DNA from: an uncultured Collinsella sp.
GTDB lineage: Bacteria; Actinomycetota; Coriobacteriia; Coriobacteriales; Coriobacteriaceae
NCBI GenBank assembly: GCA_900541285.1
Contig: UQJA01000006.1
Location: 1 to 36,421, forward strand
Length of the DNA stretch: 36,421 nt
Reading direction: 5' to 3'
Below the pieces are notes generated by a model. The model made no database searches. It was not told the DNA's origin and saw only the letters and a list, made by a program, of their open reading frames with translations. This document shows, one piece after another, positions 16,733 to 24,215 of the stretch. The position numbers and the translations under genes were made by a program. Positions within the stretch are counted from its first letter, which is position 1. The number at the start of each line of letters is the position of its first letter.

Positions 16733-17557
16733 ATGAAGAACACTCAGCTGCTGCTGATCAACGATATGTGCGGCTACGGCAAGGTTGCGCTTTCCGCCAT
16801 GCTGCCGGTGCTGTCGCACATGGGTTACCGTATCCACAATCTGCCGACGGCACTTGTGTCCGATACGCTCAACTATCCCAAGTTCTACATCCATGACACC
16901 ACCGAGTACGTGCGCCAGAGCCTCGCCATCTGGGAGGATCTCGGCTTTGAGTTCGACGCCATCTCCACCGGCTTTATCGTGACCGAGGAAGAGACGCGCA
17001 TTATTTCGGACTTCTGCCACCGTCGCGCGCAAAAGGGCACCAAGGTGTTCGTCGACCCCATCATGGGCGACAACGGCAAGCTCTACGCCGGCGTGCCCGA
17101 GTCCACGATCGGCCTCATGCGCAGCCTGCTCGAGTGCGCCGACTATGCGGTGCCAAACTACACCGAGGCGTGCCTGCTCACCGATACGCCCATTGCCGAG
17201 CAAATCACGCCCGATAAGGGCCGCGCTCTTGTGGATGCCGTGCGTGCCTTGGGCGCCAAGTCGGTGGTCATTACGAGCGCTGTGGTCGACGGTGCGAATG
17301 TCGTCATCGGTTACGACCATGTGGCGGGGGAGTACTTCACGATTCCCTTCGAGCTGATTCCGGTCTACTTCCCGGGCACGGGCGACACGTTCTCGGCGGT
17401 GCTTGTCGGCCGCGTTATGGCCGGTTGGAGCCTGCAGCGCGCGACGAGCGATGCCATGCGTGTGGTAGCGGAGCTCATCGAGCGCAATGCCGACCAGGAG
17501 GATAAGTCCGCCGGCCTTCCCATCGAGGCCTGCCTGGATGTGATTGACCATGAGTAA
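16733..17557 (+). CDS. pdxY: Pyridoxal/pyridoxamine kinase (ribokinase superfamily)
   Basis: 274 aa from the ATG at 16733, which follows GGGAG; a GTG at 16709 in the same frame lacks support. LLINDMCGYGKVALSAMLPVL at the N-terminus resembles the B6-binding start of PdxK/PdxY-type kinases, and PGTGDTFSAVL (about residues 217-227) gives the anion hole and the catalytic Asp. DPIMGDNGKLY is also a family hallmark. It should phosphorylate pyridoxal or pyridoxamine with ATP in B6 salvage. Its stop overlaps the start of the Cys-rich TIGR04076-type gene by eight bases (ATGAGTAA), a coupled pair. Which vitamer is preferred cannot be told, so the symbol is approximate. Confidence 0.85.
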   Translation: MKNTQLLLINDMCGYGKVALSAMLPVLSHMGYRIHNLPTALVSDTLNYPKFYIHDTTEYVRQSLAIWEDLGFEFDAISTGFIVTEEETRIISDFCHRRAQKGTKVFVDPIMGDNGKLYAGVPESTIGLMRSLLECADYAVPNYTEACLLTDTPIAEQITPDKGRALVDAVRALGAKSVVITSAVVDGANVVIGYDHVAGEYFTIPFELIPVYFPGTGDTFSAVLVGRVMAGWSLQRATSDAMRVVAELIERNADQEDKSAGLPIEACLDVIDHE

Positions 17558-17879
17558 CGCCGACGAGAGCAGCACCGAGGCAGCGGGCGAGAACAAGCCG
17601 CTCGGTGCCCCGCGCGGCAAGCGCCCACGTATTCGCATTAGCTGCGTGGACCAGCTGGGCACATGCCGCTGCCACCACGGTCACAAGCCGGGTGACGTCT
17701 TCGACTTCGACCGCGACCGCGGCAAGATGTGCGCCATGGCCTGCCATGTGGGCTTTCCCTATATCGATATCCTGCGCTACGGCGGAACCGTGCCCGGTAA
17801 CGAGCCTGGTACGGCAAAGTTCTGCTGCCCCGAGGTCGATACGTTGAACGTCTGGCTCGCCGAGATCGTCGACGAGTAG
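17550..17879 (+). CDS. Small Cys-rich TIGR04076-type protein
   Basis: 109 aa from the ATG at 17550, inside the end of the kinase gene. After a polar 30-residue head the core reads IRISCVDQLGTCRCHHGHKPGDVFDF, in parts, then MCAMACHVGFPYI, LRYGG and FCCPE. It has eight cysteines and several histidines and matches the pattern of the TIGR04076 family (short proteins with a GHKxGDxF motif and paired Cys). The function of that family is not established. The Cys/His spacing suggests metal or Fe-S binding, which is inference. Translational coupling to a B6 kinase may hint at a link with PLP metabolism. No signal peptide or membrane segment. Confidence 0.8.
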   Translation: MSNADESSTEAAGENKPLGAPRGKRPRIRISCVDQLGTCRCHHGHKPGDVFDFDRDRGKMCAMACHVGFPYIDILRYGGTVPGNEPGTAKFCCPEVDTLNVWLAEIVDE

Positions 17880-17887
17880 CCGAGCGC

Positions 17888-17920
17888 AATGTGACAAAGG
17901 GACAGTTCTTTTGTCACATT
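17888..17920. repeat. 31-bp palindromic repeat, family P31, copy 2
   Basis: Arms AATGTGACAAAGGGA and a complement with two changes in the centre. It lies nine bases after the TIGR04076 stop and may act as a 3'-end hairpin. No T-tract follows. Confidence 0.85.
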
Positions 17921-17963
17921 CGCCGGTGGTGCCCCTTCTATTATGCTTGTAATCTCAAATCTC

Positions 17964-18036
17964 TGCATTTCATCCGATTTTAGGTTCTAAAAATTTTGCG
18001 TTTCATCGATAATCAAGCGTATAAAACTTTGCATTT
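17964..18036 (+). promoter_or_regulatory. Promoter with three 33-base-spaced repeats before the DUF4143 ATPase gene
   Basis: TGCATTTCATC (17964), TGCGTTTCATC (17997) and TGCATTTAATT (18030) recur at exactly 33 bases, about three helix turns, in an AT-rich stretch. A promoter can be read as TTGCGT (17996-18001), an 18-base spacer and TATAAA (18020-18025), so the middle unit covers the -35 box and the third lies just past the -10. This fits cooperative binding of a regulator on one face of the DNA. Confidence 0.6.
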
Positions 18037-18063
18037 AATTTGATGACACTGAGGGGAGAGCCT

Positions 18064-19425
18064 ATGCTGCGCAGGAAAATAGCGGTAGAGCTGGAGCGTT
18101 GGCTGAAGTCTGCCGAGCAAAAGGCCTTATTCATTACGGGTTCTCGCCAGATTGGCAAAAGCTATTCGATTCGCGCATTTGGCAAAGCCAACCATGCAAC
18201 CTACATCGAGCTTAACCTCATGGAAAATCGTCAGGCAAAAGATGCTCTTCTCGAGGCGCGGGATGCCGATGATTTCATCAGCAGGGTGACGCTTCTTTCG
18301 GGAAAGTCGATTGCACCAGGCAAAACGCTCGTGTTTATCGATGAGGTCCAAGAGGCCCCCGACATCATGACGATGGCAAAGTTCCTTGTTGAGGACGGGA
18401 GGTGCCGCTGGGCGTTTTCGGGGTCAATGCTCGGGACTCAGTTCAAGGGCGTCAGGTCCTATCCCGTGGGGTATGTCCACGAGCTTAGGATGTTCCCGCT
18501 CGATTTTGAGGAGTTTTGCTGGGCAACCGGGGTGAGCGAGGGGGCTCGCCAAACGATACGTGACGCGTGTATCAGCGAGAGGCCCGTTCCTGATTACATT
18601 CATGACGCGATGATGGCAAACTTCAGGACCTATACCGTTGTCGGCGGAATGCCGGAGGTCGTGCAGCGTTTCCTTGACACGCAGGGCGACCTTGCCTCTG
18701 TTCGTCAGCTACAGTCAGAGCTCAACGAACAGTACCGGCGGGATATCTCCAAGTATGCAAGCGGGCGAGCCCTTCAGGTGCAGAGCATTTACGATCAGCT
18801 CCCTATTATGCTCGAGGGCGAAAACAAGCGCTTCGTGCTCAATTCCATTGACCCCAAGGCTCACTACGAGAAGTATCAGCGAGATTTTGTATGGCTTGTC
18901 GATGCCGGCGTTGCTCTCAAAGCCGATATCGTAACCGAGCCAAAATCGCCCCTGCTCAAGACGGCACGGCCATCGCAGTTCAAGTTATATCAATCGGATA
19001 CGGGCATGTTGATGGCGCGCTACCCCGTTGGAGTCGCCCAAGCGGCGTATCTTGATAGCAAGGAGCCCAATCTGGGCGGCGTTTACGAAAACGTGGTGGC
19101 CCAGCAGCTGGCTGCCCAAAATCGCCAGCTTTACTACTATCAGACAAAAAAGCGCGGTGAAGTGGACTTTGTGGTCGATGGACCGGATGGGACGGCTGTT
19201 CCGATCGAGGTTAAATCGGGCTCCTATTACCACGCGCACGCTGCGCTCGGTCATGTGCTTGATACGGCTGAATATGGCGTAAGGCTCGGGATTGTTTTCT
19301 CGAGAGGCAACGTTGAGCGCAACGGAGCGGTTCTCTATTTACCGCTATATGCGACCTGGGTCCTTTCGGATGTTTTGGGCGACTCCTGCGTCGAGGGGAT
19401 AAAGCTGGAGGTCAAGCCGGTCTAG
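18064..19425 (+). CDS. AAA-type ATPase with DUF4143 C-terminal domain
   Basis: 453 aa from the ATG at 18064, which has GGGGAG six bases before it; an in-frame ATG at 18043 lacks one. The N-terminal P-loop domain has GSRQIGKS (26-33), Walker B LVFIDEVQ (about 89-96) and a sensor-like FSGSML. The C-terminal DUF4143 part ends in a nuclease-like motif, GEVDFVVD then VPIEVKSG (about 360-385), which resembles the D-(x)n-ExK core of PD-(D/E)XK enzymes. This family is common in gut bacteria, often in many copies, and its biological role is not settled. Base and codon use are less GC-rich than the neighbours, which suggests transfer. It stands alone, convergent with the phosphatase gene. Confidence 0.88.
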   Translation: MLRRKIAVELERWLKSAEQKALFITGSRQIGKSYSIRAFGKANHATYIELNLMENRQAKDALLEARDADDFISRVTLLSGKSIAPGKTLVFIDEVQEAPDIMTMAKFLVEDGRCRWAFSGSMLGTQFKGVRSYPVGYVHELRMFPLDFEEFCWATGVSEGARQTIRDACISERPVPDYIHDAMMANFRTYTVVGGMPEVVQRFLDTQGDLASVRQLQSELNEQYRRDISKYASGRALQVQSIYDQLPIMLEGENKRFVLNSIDPKAHYEKYQRDFVWLVDAGVALKADIVTEPKSPLLKTARPSQFKLYQSDTGMLMARYPVGVAQAAYLDSKEPNLGGVYENVVAQQLAAQNRQLYYYQTKKRGEVDFVVDGPDGTAVPIEVKSGSYYHAHAALGHVLDTAEYGVRLGIVFSRGNVERNGAVLYLPLYATWVLSDVLGDSCVEGIKLEVKPV

Positions 19426-19437
19426 GGCCAGTCCCCG

Positions 19438-19468
19438 ATGTGACAAAGGGGCAGTCCCTTTGTCACAT
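19438..19468. repeat. 31-bp palindromic repeat, family P31, copy 3
   Basis: Perfect 13-bp arms (ATGTGACAAAGGG at 19438-19450, complement at 19456-19468) with a five-base loop, between the convergent ATPase and phosphatase genes. Confidence 0.9.
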
Positions 19469-19520
19469 TCATGAGCGTGGATTTTCTCCCGTTTAGAGCG
19501 CGGTTCGTGCGCCCACGAAC

Positions 19521-19967
19521 CTACAGCTGCTCGAGCATGGCGGTGCAGCCGGCGATCACGTCGCGGTAGGTGGCATCGAAATTGCCGGTGTACCAGGGAT
19601 CGGCCACGTCGCCGGGGCGATCAGTCCAATCGAGCAAGCGCGTAATCTTGCCGTCGGGGTCGTCGCCAAAGATGCGACGCAGGCCACGCGCGTTCTCAGC
19701 ATCCATATAGACAATATGGTCCCAGTCGCCATACTCCGCGCGACGCACCTGACGTGCGCGATGTGCGACGACGGGAATTCCGACTTCACGCAGCTTGGCG
19801 ACCGTGCCATGATGCGGCGGGTTGCCAATCTCCTCGGTCGAGGTCGCAGCGGAATCGATGACAAATTCGCCCTCGCGCCCGGCGCGGCGCACCAACTCGG
19901 TAAACACCGACTCAGCCATCGTCGAGCGGCAGATGTTGCCATGGCAGATAAACAGTACGCGTTGCAT
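19521..19967 (-). CDS. Low-molecular-weight protein tyrosine phosphatase
   Basis: 148 aa from the ATG at 19967 (AAGGA about eight bases before). VLFICHGNICRSTMAE at the N-terminus is the C-x5-R-S phosphate loop (nucleophile Cys9, Arg15 in this numbering), and DPWYTGNF near residue 121 holds the general-acid Asp. Length is typical. Members remove phosphate from protein tyrosine or arginine, or from small molecules, and often counter a tyrosine kinase in polysaccharide export; no such kinase is nearby. It sits 51 bases upstream in the same direction as nothing else: the MFS gene behind it (start 21254, stop 20019) reads into it, so the two may share a transcript. Confidence 0.92.
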   Translation of the reverse strand: MQRVLFICHGNICRSTMAESVFTELVRRAGREGEFVIDSAATSTEEIGNPPHHGTVAKLREVGIPVVAHRARQVRRAEYGDWDHIVYMDAENARGLRRIFGDDPDGKITRLLDWTDRPGDVADPWYTGNFDATYRDVIAGCTAMLEQL

Positions 19968-20018
19968 ATGCGGTTTCCTTTCGATCGCCATAATCAAGCT
20001 CGAGTATCGTATCTGCGC

Positions 20019-21254
20019 CTACGCCTGCGCCCGCTTGCGCTCCCAGCGAGCCAACTTAATCGTCACCAGTGTGAGCGCCCAGGCCACAAGCGAGAACGCG
20101 GCGCCCACTGCGCCCACGTACGCAATGCCAACGCCGCTTACCACGGCGCCGCCCACTGCGGTGCCAAACGAGATGCCGACGTTAAACGCCATGGGCTCAA
20201 CCGAACTTGCGAGTACCATCGACTTGGGATGGCGGCTGCGCGCCACGTCCATAAAGTGCGTGATGCACGACACCGAGAACAGGTACATGAGCAGCGCCAA
20301 GCTAAAGACAAAGACCAGCGCGAGCGGCATGGTGCCGCCCACAGCAAACAGCCCGAGCAGCGCCGCAGCCTGCAGCACAAACGTCACAAGCAGTGCCTTC
20401 ATGCCAAAGCGCGCATCGATCCATCCGCCCAGGATGTTCGAGATCAGGCAGAACACGCCGTAGGCCATAAGCGTGGTACTGGCTTCGACCGTGCCCATGC
20501 CCAGCACCTGCTCAAGATAAGGCGTCACGTAGCCGTAGAAAACGTAGACCGACCCCACGCCAAACAAAAAGATGAGCATGCCGGTGATGATGCTCGGTTC
20601 GCGCAGAAGTCCCGCCTGCTCGCGAAAGGTGGCAGGCTCGTCGGTTTGCCCAGCGCGCGGCATAAACGCCACGAGCGCTCCGCAGATCAGAACGGCAAAG
20701 GTCAGCGTGCCGTACATTGCTACATGCCAATCAAGCGTGTCGGCTACAAACTTGCCGATCGAAGTGACAAAGACCATTGCCACGGAAAACGCACCATATA
20801 CTACCGAGATGGCAAGCGAAGTTTGCTGCGGGGACAGCAGCTCGGGGATGTACGTCACGCCCACGGCGAGCAGTGCGCCCGAGACGGAGCCCAGGATGAT
20901 GCGCGAGATAAACAGCACCTGGAAGTTGGGCGCCAACGCCATGACCAGGTTGCCGAGCACAAAGACGATGCTGTAGCACACGAGCAGCTGGTAGCGGCGG
21001 AATCGCCCCGTGCTGAGCGCAAGCACCGGCGTGGCGATAGCGTAGACGAGCGCGAACACGCTGATGAGCTGGCCCGCAGTGGCAAGCGAGATGCCGAGTT
21101 CCGTTGCCAAGTCGCTCTCGATGCCGATAACTACGAACTCCGAGCAGCCGAGCGAAAAGCCCAACAGCACGAGCAGCGCCAGGCAGAGCTTGGTGCGCGC
21201 GGGGGAGAGCGCGGCGGCGGTTGGCTTACTTTTAGGCGTGGTTGCGGCGGTCAA
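20019..21254 (-). CDS. MFS efflux transporter, DHA1 (AraJ/NepI-like)
   Basis: 411 aa from a proposed TTG at 21254, eight bases after GGAG (21266-21263). A GTG at 21263 overlaps that ribosome site, and the frame stays open far upstream without family similarity, so the start is uncertain. Twelve hydrophobic segments are visible. The first loop, EFVVIGIESDLATELGIS in parts, and the GRFRRYQLL motif A are typical of the AraJ/NepI/YdhP group of sugar, nucleoside or drug efflux pumps. Plasma membrane. The substrate is unknown. It is divergent from the LpdD-Nudix gene, and P31 copy 4 lies in the shared 161-base gap. Confidence 0.85.
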   Translation of the reverse strand: MTAATTPKSKPTAAALSPARTKLCLALLVLLGFSLGCSEFVVIGIESDLATELGISLATAGQLISVFALVYAIATPVLALSTGRFRRYQLLVCYSIVFVLGNLVMALAPNFQVLFISRIILGSVSGALLAVGVTYIPELLSPQQTSLAISVVYGAFSVAMVFVTSIGKFVADTLDWHVAMYGTLTFAVLICGALVAFMPRAGQTDEPATFREQAGLLREPSIITGMLIFLFGVGSVYVFYGYVTPYLEQVLGMGTVEASTTLMAYGVFCLISNILGGWIDARFGMKALLVTFVLQAAALLGLFAVGGTMPLALVFVFSLALLMYLFSVSCITHFMDVARSRHPKSMVLASSVEPMAFNVGISFGTAVGGAVVSGVGIAYVGAVGAAFSLVAWALTLVTIKLARWERKRAQA

Positions 21255-21312
21255 GGTTGTCACTCCAATGTCGCATGAATAAGCGGGATTCAATCCCTGC
21301 AACTCTAACAGA

Positions 21313-21342
21313 ATGTGACAAAGAGATCGTCCCTTTGTCGCA
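21313..21342. repeat. 31-bp palindromic repeat, family P31, copy 4
   Basis: ATGTGACAAAGAGA and TCCCTTTGTCGCA pair with a few mismatches. It lies in the divergent gap between the MFS gene and the LpdD-Nudix gene, where it may overlap promoters. Confidence 0.8.
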
Positions 21343-21415
21343 GGCTGCGCTTGCCTGTATAGTCGCAATACAGGCGAAGATGGTCTCAGGTACATCGCGG
21401 GCGACAGGAGATCCC

Positions 21416-22363
21416 ATGGGTATGCACACGACAAAGGTCGCAGTGGGCGAGGGCAAGTTTGCGCTCGAGGCCCAGCTGACGGTGACACCGCGAGGCGTGG
21501 TGGTGTACGCCTGCTCGCCGGAGTACGCGCATCTGGGTGCCACGGCGCAGGCCATTCCGCGCCCTGAGCCTGGCCGTACGGCGACGGTGAGCATCCTGGC
21601 CGTTCCGTGCCATCGAGACGAGATTCCGGCGCACGATATCGCGGCGGCGCTGGCCACGCGCTTTGGCGTGCCGGTAGTTGCAAGCACGGGTTTTCATGTT
21701 GAGCAGGCGAGCAAGGACGACCTGCAGCGCGTGCTCAACACCACCAAGGAGCTCATCGTCGCGCTCGAGGAGGCCGCGGCCCGTATCCTGCGCGCCGGCT
21801 GGGATGAGGGTGGCGCCGGCGCCGAGGTCGTGGCGGTCGATGCCGCGACCGGCGAGGCGCTTGGCCCCGTCGACCGCATCGAGGCCCATACCGGCGAGGG
21901 CATCCTGCATCAGGCATTTCTGACGCTTTTGGTCGAGGGCCGGGGCGAAGACGCGCGCCTGCTGCTCTGTCGCCGCAGTCCACTCAAGCGCCTGTGGGGC
22001 GGGGTGCTGGCCGATAGCTGCGCCGGCCATCCGCTTCCCGGGGAAGACGTCGCGGTGGCCACGGCGCGCCGCATCAACGAAGAGCTTGGCATTACGCGCG
22101 ATCCCGCCGAGCTCAAGCACCTCGGACACGTGGTGTACCGCGAGGACCACGGCGACGGTCGCTGCGAGTGCGAATGGTGCGAGGTGTTCGCAGCCCATGT
22201 TGAGCCGGGCGAGCTACATATCAACCAAGAGGAGATCTCGGAGGTGCGCTGCGTGGCCCCGTCCGAGCTCGACGGCTACCTGCAGGGGCATCCCGAACAG
22301 CTGGCCCCCTGGCTCCGCGAGGCCCTCAACGACCCATCCATCCGTACGGCCCTCGCTATGTGA
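21416..22363 (+). CDS. Fusion of an LpdD-like domain and an IPP-isomerase-like Nudix domain
   Basis: 315 aa from the ATG at 21416 (AGGAG five bases before; ATG at 21422 is an alternative). Residues about 8-120 resemble LpdD-like prenylated-flavin chaperone proteins: EYAHLGA (H39), VPCHRDEIPAHDIA (H66) and STGFHVEQASKDDL (H94). Residues about 136-290 align with type 1 IPP isomerase: metal ligands H158, H165, H205, E251 and E253 and Tyr241 match E. coli H25, H32, H69, E114, E116 and Y104. The catalytic Cys67 position is Ala203 (SCAGHP, with a Cys one place earlier), and the Nudix box GHPLPGE-x7-RRINEELGI keeps the EE pair that the isomerase has lost. UbiD and UbiX lie 2-4 kb downstream. The stop codon lies inside P31 copy 5. 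The LpdD assignment is from pattern memory and less sure than the Nudix one. Confidence 0.78.
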   Translation: MGMHTTKVAVGEGKFALEAQLTVTPRGVVVYACSPEYAHLGATAQAIPRPEPGRTATVSILAVPCHRDEIPAHDIAAALATRFGVPVVASTGFHVEQASKDDLQRVLNTTKELIVALEEAAARILRAGWDEGGAGAEVVAVDAATGEALGPVDRIEAHTGEGILHQAFLTLLVEGRGEDARLLLCRRSPLKRLWGGVLADSCAGHPLPGEDVAVATARRINEELGITRDPAELKHLGHVVYREDHGDGRCECEWCEVFAAHVEPGELHINQEEISEVRCVAPSELDGYLQGHPEQLAPWLREALNDPSIRTALAM

Positions 22364-22387
22364 AAAAAGACAGCCCCTTTGTCACAT
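22358..22387. repeat. 31-bp palindromic repeat, family P31, copy 5, supplying a stop codon
   Basis: ATGTGA-AAAAAGAC and CCCCTTTGTCACAT form a decayed copy. Its first six bases, ATGTGA, are the last Met codon and the stop codon of the LpdD-Nudix gene. Confidence 0.75.
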
Positions 22388-22389
22388 CC

Positions 22390-22457
22390 AAACCGTCACA
22401 ACATTCGGCGAAAATCTCGAAATCGAGGAAAAGTGTCGAATGTTGTGACGGTTTTTT
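22390..22457 (+). terminator. Repeat-borne terminator-like hairpin, copy 1 (18-bp arms)
   Basis: Perfect 18-bp arms (AAACCGTCACAACATTCG at 22390-22407, complement 22437-22454), a 29-base interior with its own small stem (CTCG-AAAT-CGAG), then six T (22452-22457). Nearly the same unit recurs at 27322-27387. Each follows a P31 copy at the end of a gene. It should end the LpdD-Nudix transcript. Confidence 0.82.
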
Positions 22458-22492
22458 GTCCAAGGAATCGCTTCTCATCCAAAAAATCTCGC

Positions 22493-22554
22493 TTGACTGT
22501 ATTGCCACAACACAGCGCAACGTAAGGGGTGTCCGATAACGGGCGCCCCTTTTT
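22493..22554 (+). promoter_or_regulatory. Leader of the transporter-ubiD-ubiX operon: -35, dyad and attenuator-like hairpin
   Basis: TTGACT (22493-22498) is a good -35. A dyad CTGTATTG-CCA-CAACACAG (22497-22515, one mismatch) fills the spacer, which is where MerR-type activators bind. The -10 is poor (near 22518-22526), as activated promoters often have. Right after it, 22524-22534 pairs with 22541-22551 (11 bp, two G-U), followed by TTTTT (22550-22554), a terminator shape before the first gene at 22608. Confidence 0.5.
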
Positions 22555-22607
22555 AAGCGGCAACGTGGCTGTGAATCCGGAGCGCCCCCAACAAGAAAGG
22601 TGGGGAG

Positions 22608-24065
22608 ATGGAAGCGGAAAAGAAGGCGTTTAAGATCACCAAGCGCGAAATTGGCTTTGTGCTGGGTATCGTTGTCTTTTTGCTGGTGAAGTTTCTTCCT
22701 TTGGCGGAGCTGAGCTCGACGGTCGAGCTCACGGTCGGCGGTCAGACCTGTCTGGCACTGACGCTCGCCACGGTGGTGTTCTGGGCATGCGGCGTGGCGC
22801 AGCCGGGCTTTGTGGGCCTGCTCTACTGCGCGCTGCTCGTTCTGTTCAAGGTGTGCGTGGACGACACGGGCGCCGCGAGCATCTCGGCGACGGTCGCCTC
22901 CACGTTTAGCTCGTGGACCAAGGCCACCATGTGGCTCGTCATCGGCGCCTACCTCATCGCCAGCGCGGTCAAGGAATCGGGCCTGGGCGAGCGTATCGCC
23001 TACGCGTTCATGCTCAAGTTCGTGCGCGACGCCAAGTCGCTCATCATCTCGATCTTCGCGCTCACCTTTGTGCTGTCGCTGCTGATCCCGCATCCGTTCC
23101 CCCGCGCCTTCCTCATCCTCGCCGTCGTCTCGGTCATTGCCGAGTCTGCCGGCTACGGTGACGACGACAAGGGCAAGCTCGGCTTCCTCGTGTTTGCCGC
23201 TGCCGCCCCGGGCTCCATGTTCTTCCTGACGGGCGACTCCACGCTCAACCCGCTCGTTGCGCAGTACAGCGCCGAGGCTGGCGGCGCGAGCCCGTCCTTC
23301 GTCGACTGGTTCCTGTACATGAGCGTGCCCATGCTGGTCGCGCTGCTGTGCACCCTGTTCCTGGGCCTCTTCCTCTTTAAGCCCAGCAAGGAGCTCGTCT
23401 ACGACCGCGAGCAGATCGTGGCCAAGCAGGCCGCGCTCGGCAAGCTCTCCGTCAAGGAAATCCGCACCATCGTGTGGCTCGTCATCGCCATCGCGCTGTG
23501 GCTCACCGTCTCGGGCGACTACATCGGCTGGGTCACTCTGGCCATCGGCGTCGCGCTCGCCATGCCCATCGTCGGCGAAGTCCTCACCCCCGCCAGCTGG
23601 AACGCCGTCGACATCAAGTCCCTCATGTTCCTGACGGCTGCCATGGCCGTGGGCTCCGTGGGCGGCGCCACCGGTATGAACGCCTGGATCGCCGACGTCG
23701 TGCTCCCCAGCTCCGTGCCCGAGAACATCTTCCTGTTCGCCCTGCTTGTCGCCGCGCTCTCCATGATCATCCACATGTTCATGGGCTCGGTCATGGCCGT
23801 GCTCGGCGTGTGCGTGCCGGCGTTCATCAGCTTCGCGGCCGGCTCCAGCGTGAGCCCGCTCGCCGTGGCGCTCATCGTCTTCACGTCCATCAACATCCAC
23901 TACATCCTGCCGTTCCATAACCTGCCGATCCTTATCGGCGAAGGCAAGGACGCCGGCGGCTACACCTCCAAAGAGGCCATGCGCATGGGCATCCCCCTCA
24001 CCGCGGTCGTCTTTGTCGTCGTGCTGGTCGAGGCCGCCTGGTTCCACCTCTTTGGCCTGATGTAA
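22608..24065 (+). CDS. DASS/SLC13-type anion (dicarboxylate/carboxylate) transporter
   Basis: 485 aa with about 12 hydrophobic segments. It resembles DASS (divalent anion:sodium symporter) carriers in layout: paired hairpin-loop regions at LSLLIPHPFPRAFL to FLTGDSTLNP (about 150-215) and GSVMAVLGVCVPAF to NIHYILPFHNLPIL (about 395-440). The classical SNT motif is not plain. It likely imports an organic acid with sodium or by exchange. A strong GGTGGGGAG ribosome site precedes the ATG at 22608. It lies 150 bases before ubiD in the same direction, so it probably brings in the acid that UbiD decarboxylates or exchanges acid for product. The exact substrate is not readable. Confidence 0.85.
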   Translation: MEAEKKAFKITKREIGFVLGIVVFLLVKFLPLAELSSTVELTVGGQTCLALTLATVVFWACGVAQPGFVGLLYCALLVLFKVCVDDTGAASISATVASTFSSWTKATMWLVIGAYLIASAVKESGLGERIAYAFMLKFVRDAKSLIISIFALTFVLSLLIPHPFPRAFLILAVVSVIAESAGYGDDDKGKLGFLVFAAAAPGSMFFLTGDSTLNPLVAQYSAEAGGASPSFVDWFLYMSVPMLVALLCTLFLGLFLFKPSKELVYDREQIVAKQAALGKLSVKEIRTIVWLVIAIALWLTVSGDYIGWVTLAIGVALAMPIVGEVLTPASWNAVDIKSLMFLTAAMAVGSVGGATGMNAWIADVVLPSSVPENIFLFALLVAALSMIIHMFMGSVMAVLGVCVPAFISFAAGSSVSPLAVALIVFTSINIHYILPFHNLPILIGEGKDAGGYTSKEAMRMGIPLTAVVFVVVLVEAAWFHLFGLM

Positions 24066-24215
24066 GCGGTCGAGCGCTTGGGTTTGGCCTACCACTCGGG
24101 CTTAGCTGAATGACCGATTTGAGCAGGGCACTCATCCAACGGGCGCCCCGTCTCTCAAACATAAACCCGCCCGGCGGCATCCCGCCGCTGGGCTCTCTCC
24201 CGAAAGGAGCACGCC

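Noticed and set aside
17964..18036. Three repeats at a 33-base step as a CRISPR remnant
   Set aside because: The shared part is only about 11 bases, the step overlaps a promoter, and no cas gene is present.
18064..19425. DUF4143 ATPase as part of a toxin-antitoxin or phage-defence pair
   Set aside because: It stands alone, with no partner gene; the nuclease-like motif alone does not support a defence role.
21416..22363. Simple annotation as active type 1 isopentenyl-diphosphate isomerase
   Set aside because: The catalytic Cys position is Ala and there is an extra N-terminal domain, so the plain label would mislead.
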